Source: Bacillota bacterium
Lineage (GTDB): Bacteria > Bacillota > Clostridia > Lachnospirales > Lachnospiraceae
Assembly (NCBI GenBank): GCA_030526045.1
Contig: JAUNDN010000006.1
Location: 38,094 to 82,233, forward strand
Length of the DNA: 44,140 nt
Direction: 5' to 3'
Of this stretch, positions 33,820 through 43,824 are shown one piece after another. How positions within the stretch are numbered: the first letter of the stretch is position 1; the number at the start of each line of letters is the position of its first letter. Position numbers and translations under genes: made by a program. The notes under the pieces were generated by a model. The model did no database searches. It saw nothing but the letters and a program-made list of their open reading frames with translations, and was not told where the DNA came from.

Positions 33820-36519
33820 TTATGTTGCATCTTCCGCCCCTTCAGATAGGTTTGGCAAATACTTTGCTTCAAATTCCTTTCTGGACATTGGTCTGTCAAA
33901 ATAGAACCCCTGTACTAAGCAGTCACACATTTTGGAAAGAATCTCATACTGGTTCTTTGTTTCCACACCTTCGATGCAAAGGTTTACATCAATTGCATCC
34001 GCAAGCTCTCCTACCATTTTTATAAAGGATTTCGCGTATGCATCCCGTTCCAGATCCTTGATGAAGCTCTGATCCACCTTAATGACATCCAACGGAATTT
34101 CACGGATATGGTTCAGTGAGGAATACCCTGTTCCGAAATCATCCAGTGCAATCCTTGCCCCCAGCTTACGGATACTTGCCAATATTTCCTTCATGCGCTC
34201 CATATCATTGATTGCAAGACTTTCCGTCACTTCCAGTGTGAGATTGTGCGGCGTAATTCCGGTTTCCTTAATAATCCGTTCAATCGTCTCAACGATGTCC
34301 GTCTGCAAGAGCTGAACAACGGATAGGTTCACATTCACTTTATGGTCAGGATATCCGTGATCATTCCAGTACTTGCAATGTAAGCATGCCTCCCGGAGTA
34401 CATAATCGCCGATGGGATTGATCAGTCCCAGATATTCCGCAAGAGGAATGAACTCGGAGGGTGAAATAAAGCCCATCTCGGCGCTGTTCCATCGTACCAG
34501 TGCCTCCGCGCCGGTACAGGGAAGTCCTTCCCGTGTAATATCAATAATCGGCTGATAGAAAACCTCAAATTCCCGGCAGCCCTTTGTTGCCGCATCTCTC
34601 ATATTCTTTTCCATATCAAGCCGCTTGCCGGATTTGGAATCCATATTGTTGGAGTATTGTGCCACTCGGTTCTTTCCGCTTTTTTTTGCCTCATACATGG
34701 CAATATCTGCTTTCTTGATCAGCTCGTGTACAACCTCTCCTTCACTCGGATACTCTACAATTCCCATACTCATGGTGCAGTAGTAATCAGCATCCTTGAG
34801 GAACCATGGCTTCATGAATATTTCCTTAATGTCCGCAATGATGTTCTCAAATTTTCCATATTCTGCAGGGGGAATGACAATGACAAATTCATCTCCACCC
34901 ATACGGTAACAGGTATTTCTAATCCCTTCCACTCTCTGCAGGCTATGCGAGATTGCTTTCAAGAGCACATCTCCGTACTGATGTCCAAGACCATCGTTGA
35001 TATGCTTAAAGTCATCCAGATCCAGATAAAGCAATGCACCCTTCTGGGAGGTTCTTCTTGCTTCATCTACATATTTGGCAAGATCTCTTTCGCAACACAT
35101 ACGATTATAGAGGCCGGTCAGGAAATCCGTATAAGCCTGCTGCTCAATCTTCCGCTGATAAAGCTTCTTCTCCGTAATATCATATAATGCACACAACAGA
35201 ACCGGACTGCCGTCCACCCATTTGATTCTGGTGTAATATAAATCATACCAGCGTTCTCTGCCTGCATGAAAGATTTCGCTGACTCCGCTTTCCGAGTTTA
35301 GTCCCTGATCAAGAAGTGCGTTTATACTACCATCCCTAAGCTCCTTCTCAAAGGTATGATGCATATTACTGTTAATAAATAAAGGCGCTCCGGTTGCCAG
35401 ATTTCTGACATACACAGCACTTCCTACATTATCCAGAATCATTTCAAGGGAAGCATAGGAACTCGCAAGGGAATTCTTCTGGATTCTCCTCGTCAGTACA
35501 CTTTGAAGAATCTTAACGGAATCATTCGCAAACTTGATTTCCTCCAACTGCCAGATACGGTCATTTTGCTTCTCTCCAAAATAAACATACATATTGGAAG
35601 GAGCATTTCCCAGCATCACAGGCATCACAATAACTGCCTTCAATCCCAGTTCCCGCATGGACTCCTTTTCTTCCGGTTTCATCACAGAATTCTTAGAAAG
35701 AACCAGTGTTTTCTCTGTCCGGAAAAAGGAGGGATGCTGTCCGTCCTCACGTGGCTGCCAGGGTACTCCCGGTCGGCACCAGCGTGTGATAACATCTACA
35801 TGATTCCCGTCCCCTGATATACGATATACTGCAGCAACACTTAAGGAGAGGAAATTACTCACGATTTCAAGCAGCTTTTGCATAATGGCTTCCACAGCCT
35901 CCTCGCTTTCCAAAAGCTGCACAACACCAGTAAGAGCCTCAGACCGTTTCAGATTCTCGCCCATCTCCCGTTCCGAATAACGGCTTCTTCTGCTCTCTGC
36001 TTCAGCGCTCTCCTTGTAGAATTTATATTTCAGCATTGTTTCCGTAAAATTACGCAAAAAATCTACGGCCTTCTCAAAGCGCTTCTGCGTCAAGACACAG
36101 GTAAATCCCTCAAGTGGCTCATTCACATAATCCTCTGTCTTGTAAGCATCAGAAAGCACACCGCAAACAAGCCAATTGATTACAGGTTTCCCGCCAATCT
36201 TAGCTGATATTACTGCCAGCCGAAGGTTGGGATAAGCTGTTGTTTCAATTGCCTGATCCTCCAGTGTGCTTTCCGACACGCGCAGCAGCATGTTTTGAAG
36301 CTGCTCGCTGCTGATTACATCTTGTATTCTATCAATTTCCTCTTCTTTGCCACCACCAAACTCTGTAAGTGGAATTCCTCTGCTGTCCACGCAACAAAGA
36401 AATATGTTTGACACATCACAAAACTGCTTCTGCCATTTCTCCAATTCCTTCCCTTCAATCAGGCTCTGAAGCAGTGGCTCAGCATCATACAGCTGCCTGC
36501 CATTCTCCCCGTTGTTCAC
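33820..36519 (-). CDS. PocR-GAF-PAS-GGDEF-EAL protein (c-di-GMP cyclase/phosphodiesterase)
   Basis: An 899-aa cytoplasmic signalling protein with no predicted membrane segment. Domains: a PocR-type ligand domain (about 5-165), a GAF-like domain (about 200-345), a PAS-like domain (about 355-450), GGDEF (about 465-625, motif intact at about 541-545, no RxxD inhibitory site) and EAL (about 640-885, with AEAL, NLTLEVTES, DDFGTG and CIEGVET). Both catalytic halves look active. The start is GTG at 36519 with AGGAG ten bases upstream; an ATG-GCT-TAA mini frame lies between. It follows guaB, which supplies GMP precursor, by 107 bp with a GC-rich hairpin between. Confidence 0.92.
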   Translation of the reverse strand: MNNGENGRQLYDAEPLLQSLIEGKELEKWQKQFCDVSNIFLCCVDSRGIPLTEFGGGKEEEIDRIQDVISSEQLQNMLLRVSESTLEDQAIETTAYPNLRLAVISAKIGGKPVINWLVCGVLSDAYKTEDYVNEPLEGFTCVLTQKRFEKAVDFLRNFTETMLKYKFYKESAEAESRRSRYSEREMGENLKRSEALTGVVQLLESEEAVEAIMQKLLEIVSNFLSLSVAAVYRISGDGNHVDVITRWCRPGVPWQPREDGQHPSFFRTEKTLVLSKNSVMKPEEKESMRELGLKAVIVMPVMLGNAPSNMYVYFGEKQNDRIWQLEEIKFANDSVKILQSVLTRRIQKNSLASSYASLEMILDNVGSAVYVRNLATGAPLFINSNMHHTFEKELRDGSINALLDQGLNSESGVSEIFHAGRERWYDLYYTRIKWVDGSPVLLCALYDITEKKLYQRKIEQQAYTDFLTGLYNRMCCERDLAKYVDEARRTSQKGALLYLDLDDFKHINDGLGHQYGDVLLKAISHSLQRVEGIRNTCYRMGGDEFVIVIPPAEYGKFENIIADIKEIFMKPWFLKDADYYCTMSMGIVEYPSEGEVVHELIKKADIAMYEAKKSGKNRVAQYSNNMDSKSGKRLDMEKNMRDAATKGCREFEVFYQPIIDITREGLPCTGAEALVRWNSAEMGFISPSEFIPLAEYLGLINPIGDYVLREACLHCKYWNDHGYPDHKVNVNLSVVQLLQTDIVETIERIIKETGITPHNLTLEVTESLAINDMERMKEILASIRKLGARIALDDFGTGYSSLNHIREIPLDVIKVDQSFIKDLERDAYAKSFIKMVGELADAIDVNLCIEGVETKNQYEILSKMCDCLVQGFYFDRPMSRKEFEAKYLPNLSEGAEDAT

Positions 36520-36555
36520 TTAAGCCATACTCCTTCCGGTTTTCATGTGCAACCC

Positions 36556-36580
36556 ATGCCCCGCATGAAGTGCGGGGCAT
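36556..36580. repeat. GC-rich perfect hairpin between guaB and the GGDEF-EAL gene
   Basis: ATGCCCCGCA (36556-36565) and its exact complement (36571-36580) with a 5-nt loop TGAAG. No T-run follows on either strand, so it is not a canonical terminator. It may shape the leader of the GGDEF-EAL mRNA, or be a remnant of an IS200/IS605-type end; the latter is a weak guess. Confidence 0.6.
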
Positions 36581-36626
36581 CTCCCCAATCATTCTTTCTC
36601 TTAATGTTTCCGTAACCTTGTAATAA

Positions 36627-38099
<1,473 letters not shown>

Positions 38100-38136
38100 C
38101 TATGATCATTTTAATTACTTCCACATTTACCAAAAG

Positions 38137-38637
38137 CTAGTCAAGAAATACTTTCCTGGGCGCTGCCATCTGAATCGCCTTCACCATTTCAATACCGGGT
38201 TCGAAAATCACCTGCTGTTTGCCATCATAAAAGAAAATATATCTTCTCTCCGGCTGCTTTTCCTGACCGGAACTGTAATCCGTCGCCTTTTCCTTTTCCA
38301 TTCTGCCCTTGTAATTGTCAAGATGCCATGACTTGAGCGGTGCCATGATCTCCAGCTTTCCCATATCAAAGGTAGCAACTCTCTTACGCCTGCTCTTTGC
38401 CATGATCTTGTCCACGGAAAGCTCTTTATCCACATAAAGATATTCATACTCAAGGTCACAGTTCAAGTAAATAAAATAAGCGGCCACACATAACAGCACG
38501 CCAATAATCATTGCAATAATTGTAATAAAACCTAAAATAATAAAGCAAGCTGCCAACATGATCGTAAGGATTTTCAGCAGCTTCATATACATTGGTGTTT
38601 CTCTTTTTACCAGACATTCCACATAGGTCTCGTTCAT
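38137..38637 (-). CDS. Small membrane protein (DUF6106-like)
   Basis: A 166-aa protein with two adjacent membrane segments (about 18-56) and a soluble, basic-to-mixed C-terminal domain (about 60-166) ending in the tail VKAIQMAAPRKVFLD. It looks like the DUF6106 family of Lachnospiraceae, but I am not sure. AGGAGG precedes the ATG. The next gene, guaB, is 55 bp downstream. The function is unknown. The upstream 252-bp gap also holds the promoter of the divergent plus-strand gene. Confidence 0.75.
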   Translation of the reverse strand: MNETYVECLVKRETPMYMKLLKILTIMLAACFIILGFITIIAMIIGVLLCVAAYFIYLNCDLEYEYLYVDKELSVDKIMAKSRRKRVATFDMGKLEIMAPLKSWHLDNYKGRMEKEKATDYSSGQEKQPERRYIFFYDGKQQVIFEPGIEMVKAIQMAAPRKVFLD

Positions 38638-38815
38638 TTTAAGCCTCCTGTAATTGTTTCAACCTTCCTTAGTTCAAGTAAGTATATACCTTATCATGAT
38701 ATTATATTTTTCAAAAAGTTTCAAGTAATATCGGGAAATGTTCCACACCTTTAGGCAGTATCTTTTATTTAATTAAATGTTTATTGTTTTTTAACAGATA
38801 TCTTATTTCCATTCG

Positions 38816-38844
38816 TTGACACTCCTTTTTAAAATCGGTATGAT
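38816..38844 (+). promoter_or_regulatory. Strong sigma-A promoter of the membrane-anchored binding-protein-like gene
   Basis: TTGACA (38816-38821), 17-bp spacer, TATGAT (38839-38844). This is the best sigma-A site in the window; the start codon follows 45 bp later. The rest of the 252-bp intergenic gap is AT-rich without further clear features. Confidence 0.85.
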
Positions 38845-38889
38845 ATTATTTATAATTAACTTACAGCACTTGAAAGGGACTTTATTAAT

Positions 38890-39744
38890 ATGGCGACACG
38901 CGAAAAAAAGCCTCGAGAATACCGAGGCGTTCAGGACGAAATTCATGAACAGCATCTGAAAGTGAAGGATATGACCTTCAAGGAAAAGCTGGCCTATTTC
39001 TGGGATTACTATAAATACCATACGCTGGCCGCCATACTTATTGTATTTTTTGCCATTACACTCGGACATGATATCCTGTCAGCAAAGGATTATGGGTTTT
39101 ATGGTGTTATGCTTAATTCTACCATGCTTTCCGGCACTAAGATGGGCACTGCCTTTGCTGAATATGCCGGCATTGATACGAACCAATATGACTGCTTTAT
39201 TGATGCGGAATCCACTCTGTCCTACACCGGCATGAATGAATATGATATGGCAACCACACAGAGATTGGCTGCACTTGTCCAGACAGGGGATTTGGATGCA
39301 GTGGTTTTTGATTCCGTTGCATTTAACAACTATGCCAATAACGAAATGTTCCTTGATCTTCGTACCGTTCTTACGAAGGAGGAGCTTACTAACTATCAGA
39401 ATGACCTTTACTATGTGGATTACGCGCAGATTGAAGCCGCAAACGCCGATTCGAATTACATGAATGAAGATTTGATTTCCGGAGAAGACATAAACAACAT
39501 GGACTCTGAAGACATTCAGGAGGAAGCAGAAAAGCATCGTTATCCCGAAGCTATGGAAAAGCCCGTTCCGGTAGGCATCTACATCACGGATTCTGCCTTT
39601 GTCAAAAAGAGTGGTAATTACAGTCAGATGGTTCCCGTATTTGGCTTTTCCGCAACCACCACGCGTCTGGATATCGCGCGAAAATATCTGGAATTCCTCA
39701 ACGATGACTCCATTAATTTTGCCGATATGCTGGAACAATACTAA
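38890..39744 (+). CDS. Membrane-anchored protein with a binding-protein-like exterior domain
   Basis: A 284-aa protein with a basic cytoplasmic N terminus (1-44), one membrane segment (about 45-62), and an outward-facing domain (about 65-284). That domain has the stretch TGDLDAVVFDSVAFNNYANNEMFLDLRTVL, seen in ABC solute-binding-type folds, but there is no lipobox or transporter gene nearby. Gaps in the domain suggest a truncated or diverged binding fold. GAAAGGG is 12 bases before the ATG. It is monocistronic behind a strong promoter and ends 5 bp before a large palindromic element. Confidence 0.72.
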   Translation: MATREKKPREYRGVQDEIHEQHLKVKDMTFKEKLAYFWDYYKYHTLAAILIVFFAITLGHDILSAKDYGFYGVMLNSTMLSGTKMGTAFAEYAGIDTNQYDCFIDAESTLSYTGMNEYDMATTQRLAALVQTGDLDAVVFDSVAFNNYANNEMFLDLRTVLTKEELTNYQNDLYYVDYAQIEAANADSNYMNEDLISGEDINNMDSEDIQEEAEKHRYPEAMEKPVPVGIYITDSAFVKKSGNYSQMVPVFGFSATTTRLDIARKYLEFLNDDSINFADMLEQY

Positions 39745-39748
39745 GCTG

Positions 39749-40045
39749 TCTATAAAAGAAACTGCTGCTAATGCCACTGTGCGGAAAACCCTCAAAGCCG
39801 TGGTGGTATCTATGTGTAAGGAACCATTCGCATGCGGGCGCAAAAAATCAATCCGTGTATGAAAAATAAAGCCCACAGACTTTACCTGTTCGAAGCGAAG
39901 CAAGTTTAAAGTCTGTGGGCTGTTTTTATTTTTCATACACGGGTTAGATTTTTCTTGCCCGTATTGCGTGTGACGAACACATAGATACCACAACGGCTTT
40001 TCGGACAGCCATCCATACAGTAGCATTAGCAACGGTCTCTTTTAT
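39749..40045. repeat. Approximately 297-bp imperfect palindrome (foldback/MITE-like element)
   Basis: The left arm (from 39751, TATAAAAGAAACTGCTGC) and the reverse complement of the right arm (from 40045, TATAAAAGAGACCGTTGC) align along about 140 bp at roughly 75-80% identity. Shared blocks include TGGTATCTATGTGT, CCGTGTATGAAAAATAAA and CCCACAGACTTTA. AGCTG lies on both flanks (39744-39748 and 40046-40050), a possible 5-bp target duplication. It fills the gap between convergent genes, overlapping the lysC stop. No transposase is present. Confidence 0.75.
39870..39932. terminator. Bidirectional terminator at the centre of the palindrome
   Basis: AGCCCACAGACTTTA (39870-39884) pairs perfectly with 39907-39921 across a 22-nt loop. 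The plus strand continues GTTTTTATTTTT; the minus strand continues TTTATTTTTC. It can end the plus-strand membrane-protein transcript and the minus-strand lysC operon transcript. Confidence 0.8.
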
Positions 40046-41361
40046 AGCTGCGCTACTACAAAGATATCATAGATTGCTTTGATCGCTGTCTCAAAATCAT
40101 CGTTGGCAACACCGATGATAATATTCAGCTCACTGGAGCCCTGGTCAATCATCTTGACGTTCACATTGGCATGGGCAAGTGCCGAGAAAATGCGTCCCGC
40201 TGTACCTCTTGTGGATTTCATGCCCCGTCCTACGACTGCAATCAGCGCAAGATCTGCCTCGATTTCCACACAATCGGGATCTGCCAGTCTGTGAATCGCC
40301 GAAACCACCTTCTGCTCCTTATCCATGAACTCATCCTGGTGAACAAACACCGTCATAGTGTCAATACCGGAAGGAACATGCTCAAAGGAAATGCCGTAAT
40401 CCTCAAATGCCTGCAGAACCTTTCTGCCAAATCCGATTTCAGAGTTCATCATTGCCTTTTCAATATTAACCGAGCAAAAACCCCGCTTTCCGGCAATACC
40501 GGTAATCACATATTTGGACTTCTGGCAGGTGCTCTCTACGATCCATGTGCCAGCATCCTCCGGCTTATTGGTATTGCGGATATTGATAGGGATTCCTTCT
40601 CTCCTTACCGGAAAGATTGCATCCTCATGGAGCACGCTTGCGCCCATGTAAGATAACTCGCGTAATTCTTTATAGGTAATCGTCTCAATTCCTTCCGGAT
40701 TATTTATAATCCTGGGGTCTGCAATCAGAAAGCCCGATACATCTGTCCAGTTCTCATAGACAGCCGCCTTTACGGCTCTTGCCACAATAGAACCGGTAAT
40801 GTCGGAGCCGCCTCTTGAGAAGGTCTTCACTCTGCCATCCGCATAGGCACCGTAAAATCCGGGAATTACCGCATTTTGCATGCCTGCAAGGCGCTCACTG
40901 AGGATTTCATTGGTAACCTCCGCATCAAATTCTCCATTCTCCCTAAACCGGATCACCTCTGCAGAGTCAATAAACGCAAAGCCAAGATAGTCTGCCATGA
41001 TAATACCGTTCAGATATTCTCCTCTGGAGGCAGCATAATTCTCTCCTGCTTTTTCCTTAAAATTCTTCTCGATCGTCTTAAACTCATCCTTCAGGGAAAG
41101 GGACAATCCCAGTCCATCGATAATTTCCTGATATCTTGCTTCGATTGCCGCAAGCTCCTTACTAAAATCCTTTCCTGCTTCTGCCAGATGATAACAGCCG
41201 TAAAGCATATCCGTTACCTTGGTGTCTTTCGAAAACCTCTTTCCCGGTGCCGAAGGGATCACATATCTTCTTTCCGCATCCGCATGAATAATTTCCCCTA
41301 CCTTCTTGAACTGCTCTGCGCTGGCAAGTGAGCTTCCTCCGAACTTAACTACCTTTTTCAT
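40042..41361 (-). CDS. lysC: Aspartate kinase
   Basis: A 439-aa enzyme that phosphorylates aspartate at the start of the lysine/threonine/methionine pathway. It has VKFGGSS (5-11), the kinase domain with TFSRGGSDITGS, and a C-terminal double ACT region (about 305-439, GFCSVNIEKA and VVGRGMKSTRGTAGRIFSAL) for feedback control. It belongs to the monofunctional class. The ATG follows AGGAGATT. It is the last gene of the leftward operon ACT-hom-apgM-lysC. Its stop codon is inside the terminal repeat of the palindrome. Confidence 0.95.
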   Translation of the reverse strand: MKKVVKFGGSSLASAEQFKKVGEIIHADAERRYVIPSAPGKRFSKDTKVTDMLYGCYHLAEAGKDFSKELAAIEARYQEIIDGLGLSLSLKDEFKTIEKNFKEKAGENYAASRGEYLNGIIMADYLGFAFIDSAEVIRFRENGEFDAEVTNEILSERLAGMQNAVIPGFYGAYADGRVKTFSRGGSDITGSIVARAVKAAVYENWTDVSGFLIADPRIINNPEGIETITYKELRELSYMGASVLHEDAIFPVRREGIPINIRNTNKPEDAGTWIVESTCQKSKYVITGIAGKRGFCSVNIEKAMMNSEIGFGRKVLQAFEDYGISFEHVPSGIDTMTVFVHQDEFMDKEQKVVSAIHRLADPDCVEIEADLALIAVVGRGMKSTRGTAGRIFSALAHANVNVKMIDQGSSELNIIIGVANDDFETAIKAIYDIFVVAQL

Positions 41362-41398
41362 TACAATAATCTCCTCATAAAACTTATTTTAATCCCAT

Positions 41399-42607
41399 TT
41401 ATTTTTCAAGCAATTTATCCATCATGGCATGCCCCTTGGAAATATAGTTTCCACTCAGCTTTGCTTCTCTCTCATTGTAGTTCCAGCTTTCCTTCCTGGA
41501 TGCCTGACTGTCATATAAGAGATAAGGGACACTGTCTGCCGTGTGGGTTCTGACCCTGATCGGTGTAGGGTGATCCGGCATAACCAAAAGCCTGTATTCC
41601 GTTCCCGCTTCATCAAGTGCCCGGGTCAATGGTCCAATCACTCTCTGATCCAGAAATTCAATCGCCTGTACCTTCCTCTCCACGCTGCCCTGATGTCCCA
41701 TCTCATCGGGTGCTTCCACATGAATATAGGCAAAATCATAACCGTCACGTAAGGCATCAAGTGCTGCCTGCACCTTACCTTCATAGTTGGTATGTAAGCC
41801 GCCGTTTGCGCCTTCCACCTGCGCCACGCCCATTCCGGCACCTACCGCGATCCCCTTCAGCAGATCTACAGCAGAAACCATCATCCCCTTTAATCCGTTC
41901 TTTTCTTCAAAGGAGGAAAGCGCCGGTTTGGTTCCTGCTCCCCAGAACCAACAGCAGTTTGCAGGATTTAAGCCTTGCTTCTTTCTTTCTATATTGATTG
42001 GATGATTCACCAGAATTTCATAGCTTTTCTTCATCATGGAAAGAAGCTTTTCATCTGAGGGAAGATACTGTCCGATCACCTGTCCCAACACATCATGCGG
42101 CTGGGTCAGTGAAATCACACTGCCGTAATTCCAGATCAGGCAATGGCGGTAGCTTGTTCCCACATAAAACTGATAGGTCTCATCCTGAAGTTCGGCTTTG
42201 ACCGCTTCAAGAAGCACCGCACAGTCCTCCGTACTGATTTCGCCGGAGCTGTGATCGATAATTGTCTTTTCTTCAAATGGTTCGTCTCCATCTGAGATCG
42301 TCACAATATTGCATCGAAGTGCCACATCCGTATCCTTCATGGGAACACCGATGCTTAACGCCTCCAGCGGGGAACGCCCCGAATAATAAATCTTCGGATC
42401 ATATCCTAGGACCGAAAGATTTGCCGTATCAGATCCCGGCTTCATTCCCTCCGGAATCGTTTGTACCATTCCAATTTCCGAAACCTTGCTCAGGGCATCC
42501 AATGCCGGTGTGTCTGCATACTCAAGCGGCGTTTTTCCATCCAGTGCCGAGATAGGTTCATCGGCCATTCCGTCTCCAAGCACTACCACATACTTTTTCT
42601 GTTTCAT
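41399..42607 (-). CDS. apgM: ApgM-family phosphoglycerate mutase-like protein, proposed homoserine kinase
   Basis: A 402-aa metalloenzyme of the alkaline-phosphatase superfamily, archaeal-type cofactor-independent phosphoglycerate mutase group. Metal/nucleophile motifs: LGDGMADEP (about 10-18), KPGSDTANLSVLGYDP (nucleophile Ser/Thr region, about 56-71), HVEAPDEMGHQG and the late VMPDHPTPI. In operons with hom it is the subfamily proposed to act as homoserine kinase (TIGR02535). Here it lies between hom and lysC while no GHMP-type thrB is visible. It starts 1 bp after the hom stop, with its AGGAG inside the hom end. Confidence 0.9.
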   Translation of the reverse strand: MKQKKYVVVLGDGMADEPISALDGKTPLEYADTPALDALSKVSEIGMVQTIPEGMKPGSDTANLSVLGYDPKIYYSGRSPLEALSIGVPMKDTDVALRCNIVTISDGDEPFEEKTIIDHSSGEISTEDCAVLLEAVKAELQDETYQFYVGTSYRHCLIWNYGSVISLTQPHDVLGQVIGQYLPSDEKLLSMMKKSYEILVNHPINIERKKQGLNPANCCWFWGAGTKPALSSFEEKNGLKGMMVSAVDLLKGIAVGAGMGVAQVEGANGGLHTNYEGKVQAALDALRDGYDFAYIHVEAPDEMGHQGSVERKVQAIEFLDQRVIGPLTRALDEAGTEYRLLVMPDHPTPIRVRTHTADSVPYLLYDSQASRKESWNYNEREAKLSGNYISKGHAMMDKLLEK

Positions 42608-42608
42608 A

Positions 42609-43811
42609 TTACTCCTCGATTCTGATTCTGCTTAAAATACCGACTTTTTCAGCCTTTTCATTAAATTCCTTTTCCGTCATCCTATCTGTAACAAAAGCAA
42701 ACTCGCCCGGAACATCTGCCTCAATGACGCTTGCGCTGCCGAATGTCTGAAGCGCTTTGCTTTCCTTATCTGCTGCCACACGCACAAAGAATCTGCGGCT
42801 TGCCTGTTCAATACCGGTCAGTATTACATCCTCATGATCCCAGAAGCACATGATCACTTTGCCGATGTGTCTCGCACAATCCACCACATCTGATACCACT
42901 GCGCTTGCGGTGGGAAGCTTCCCGGCGCCTTTTCCGTAATACATGGAGTCGCCCAGCATGTTGCCGTGTACACAGACTGCATTAAACACATCATTTACCA
43001 TATAAAGAGGATGATCCCTGCTGATCATGAAGGGGGCAACCATAGCATAGAATCTGCCGTCCTCCTCCTTGCTCTGGGCAAGCAGCTTGATGGTCTTTCC
43101 CATCTTACGTGCATAAACAAAATCTGTTGCTGTAATTTTGGTAATTCCCTCTGTATAAATATCTTCGTATTTTACATTTTTCCCGCACATCAGGGAGGAA
43201 AGGATTGCAATTTTACGGCATGCATCATAGCCTTCCACATCTGCCTCCGGATTTCTTTCGGCATAGCCCTTTTCCTGTGCCTCCTTCAACACATCATCAA
43301 AATCTGCACCTTCCTTTTCCATTTTAGTAAGAATATAGTTAGTGGTTCCGTTTAGGATACCGGTGATCGCATCGATTTTCTCTGCTGTCAGTGAGTAGTT
43401 CAGCGGACGGATAATTGGAATGCCGCCTCCCACACTCGCCTCAAACAGATAATTACATTTATTTTCATGCGCGATCCTGATCAGTTCCGGTCCGTGTGTG
43501 GCTACCAGTTCCTTGTTGGAGGTACAGACGCTCTTGCCGGCAAGCAGCGCTCTCTTCGTAAAGTCGTAAGCAGGCTTAATACCGCCCATGGTTTCACAGA
43601 TAATCTTCACCTCGGGGTCTGTCAGAATCTGCTCTACGTCATGTACTACCTTATCTGCATAAGGATCCCCCGGAAAATCTCTCAGATCCAGAATATACTT
43701 AATATTAATATCCTCACCGGACTTTTTGTTAATCTCTGCTTTATTCTTCTCGATTACCTCTACGACACCGCTTCCCACCGTGCCATATCCCATTACCGCT
43801 ACCTGAATCAT
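42609..43811 (-). CDS. hom: Homoserine dehydrogenase
   Basis: A 400-aa NAD(P)-dependent enzyme that reduces aspartate semialdehyde to homoserine. It has the Rossmann GYGTVGSG (8-15), SVGGGIPIIRPL, LNGTTNYIL and a catalytic region with AEADVEGYDA-like residues (ERNPEADVEGYDACRK). A short ACT-like region (about 340-400) is at the C terminus. It is preceded by the PheB-type ACT gene (13 bp) and followed by apgM (1 bp), a tight operon. AGGAG is upstream of the ATG. Confidence 0.95.
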   Translation of the reverse strand: MIQVAVMGYGTVGSGVVEVIEKNKAEINKKSGEDINIKYILDLRDFPGDPYADKVVHDVEQILTDPEVKIICETMGGIKPAYDFTKRALLAGKSVCTSNKELVATHGPELIRIAHENKCNYLFEASVGGGIPIIRPLNYSLTAEKIDAITGILNGTTNYILTKMEKEGADFDDVLKEAQEKGYAERNPEADVEGYDACRKIAILSSLMCGKNVKYEDIYTEGITKITATDFVYARKMGKTIKLLAQSKEEDGRFYAMVAPFMISRDHPLYMVNDVFNAVCVHGNMLGDSMYYGKGAGKLPTASAVVSDVVDCARHIGKVIMCFWDHEDVILTGIEQASRRFFVRVAADKESKALQTFGSASVIEADVPGEFAFVTDRMTEKEFNEKAEKVGILSRIRIEE

Positions 43812-43824
43812 TTCTGCTCTTCTC

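Noticed and set aside
39079-40032. A 317-codon open frame on the minus strand
   Set aside because: It lies antisense to the plus-strand membrane protein, which has a strong promoter and a ribosome site, and runs into the palindrome. Its composition is unlike a real protein.
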